The notes beneath the pieces are model-generated. The model did not search any database. It was not told the DNA's origin and was given only the letters and a program-made list of their open reading frames with translations. Source: an uncultured Agathobaculum sp. (GTDB taxonomy: Bacteria; Bacillota; Clostridia; Oscillospirales; Butyricicoccaceae). Taken from it: a stretch of DNA of 5,980 bases. The first letter of the stretch is position 1. Each line of letters opens with the position of its first letter. Below are positions 5,806 through 5,980 of the stretch, in pieces. The translations under genes and the position numbers were made by a program. The DNA is taken from the NCBI GenBank assembly GCA_944376955.1, contig CALWEB010000174.1, positions 1 through 5,980 on the forward strand, given 5' to 3'.

Positions 5806-5980
5806 TTACTCGAAATAGAATAAATCTTCAAATTTTTTGTCCAGCGCGATGCACAGGATCAGTGCCAGCTTGGCGGTCGGGTTGAACTGCCCGGTTTCGA
5901 TCGAGCTGATTGTGTTGCGCGATACGCCAACGAGATCGGCCAGCTGTGCCTGCGACAGTTTTTTTTCGCTGCGCGCCTCT
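5806..5980 (-). CDS. Short XRE-family helix-turn-helix transcriptional regulator, 3' part
   Basis: Read on the - strand, the frame enters from the right edge of the window and stops at TAA (complement of 5806-5808), leaving 57 residues. The sequence LSQAQLADLVGVSRNTISSIE is a clear Cro/C1-type helix-turn-helix, followed by TGQFNPTAKLALILCIAL and ending FEDLFYFE. That ending is typical of the very small (about 65-70 residue) stand-alone XRE regulators of Firmicutes, so only about ten N-terminal residues are probably missing. Such proteins are DNA-binding repressors, often of their own operon. Its targets, promoter and neighbours are outside the window. It converges on the polymerase operon and shares a terminator hairpin with it, so orientation gives no reason to link it to that operon's control. 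Confidence 0.9.
   Translation of the reverse strand, partial: EARSEKKLSQAQLADLVGVSRNTISSIETGQFNPTAKLALILCIALDKKFEDLFYFE

Overview
The window looks like a chromosomal segment of a moderately GC-rich Clostridia-type Firmicute, possibly an Oscillospirales relative. This lineage guess rests on three things: the gatCAB operon order, strong AGGAGG-type ribosome binding sites, and a Y-family polymerase/YolD gene pair with a Gram-positive type LexA box. No rRNA, tRNA, CRISPR array or insertion sequence is visible, and no base composition was computed.

Layout. Positions 1-3089 hold the end of gatC, then complete gatA and gatB, all on the + strand with 15-16 base gaps and a strong Shine-Dalgarno before each gene. 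Together they encode the GatCAB amidotransferase, which converts misacylated Glu-tRNA(Gln) and/or Asp-tRNA(Asn) to the correct aminoacyl-tRNA. A small predicted lipoprotein of unknown function (3133-3633) follows gatB after 43 bases with no convincing terminator or promoter between them, so it is probably the last gene of the transcript. A strong hairpin terminator at 3644-3679 ends the unit.

Positions 3729-5763 form a second, independent unit. A near-consensus DinR/LexA operator overlaps the -35 box of a strong extended -10 promoter. The promoter drives a 512-residue Y-family (UmuC/UvrX-like) DNA polymerase and, overlapping it by 4 bases, a YolD-like protein of 138 residues. This reads as an SOS-inducible translesion synthesis cassette. 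The polymerase carries the catalytic acidic residues, a probable beta-clamp binding motif (QIDLF) and a conserved C-terminal tail.

Positions 5806-5980 hold the 3' part of a short XRE-family helix-turn-helix regulator on the - strand. It converges on the YolD gene, and a hairpin at 5766-5800 lies between the two stops and can serve both. The start and upstream region of that regulator are outside the window.

No wholly new system is evident. The most interesting part is the SOS-type polymerase/YolD operon, where the role of the YolD-like partner is the open question. The unassigned lipoprotein attached to gatCAB comes next.
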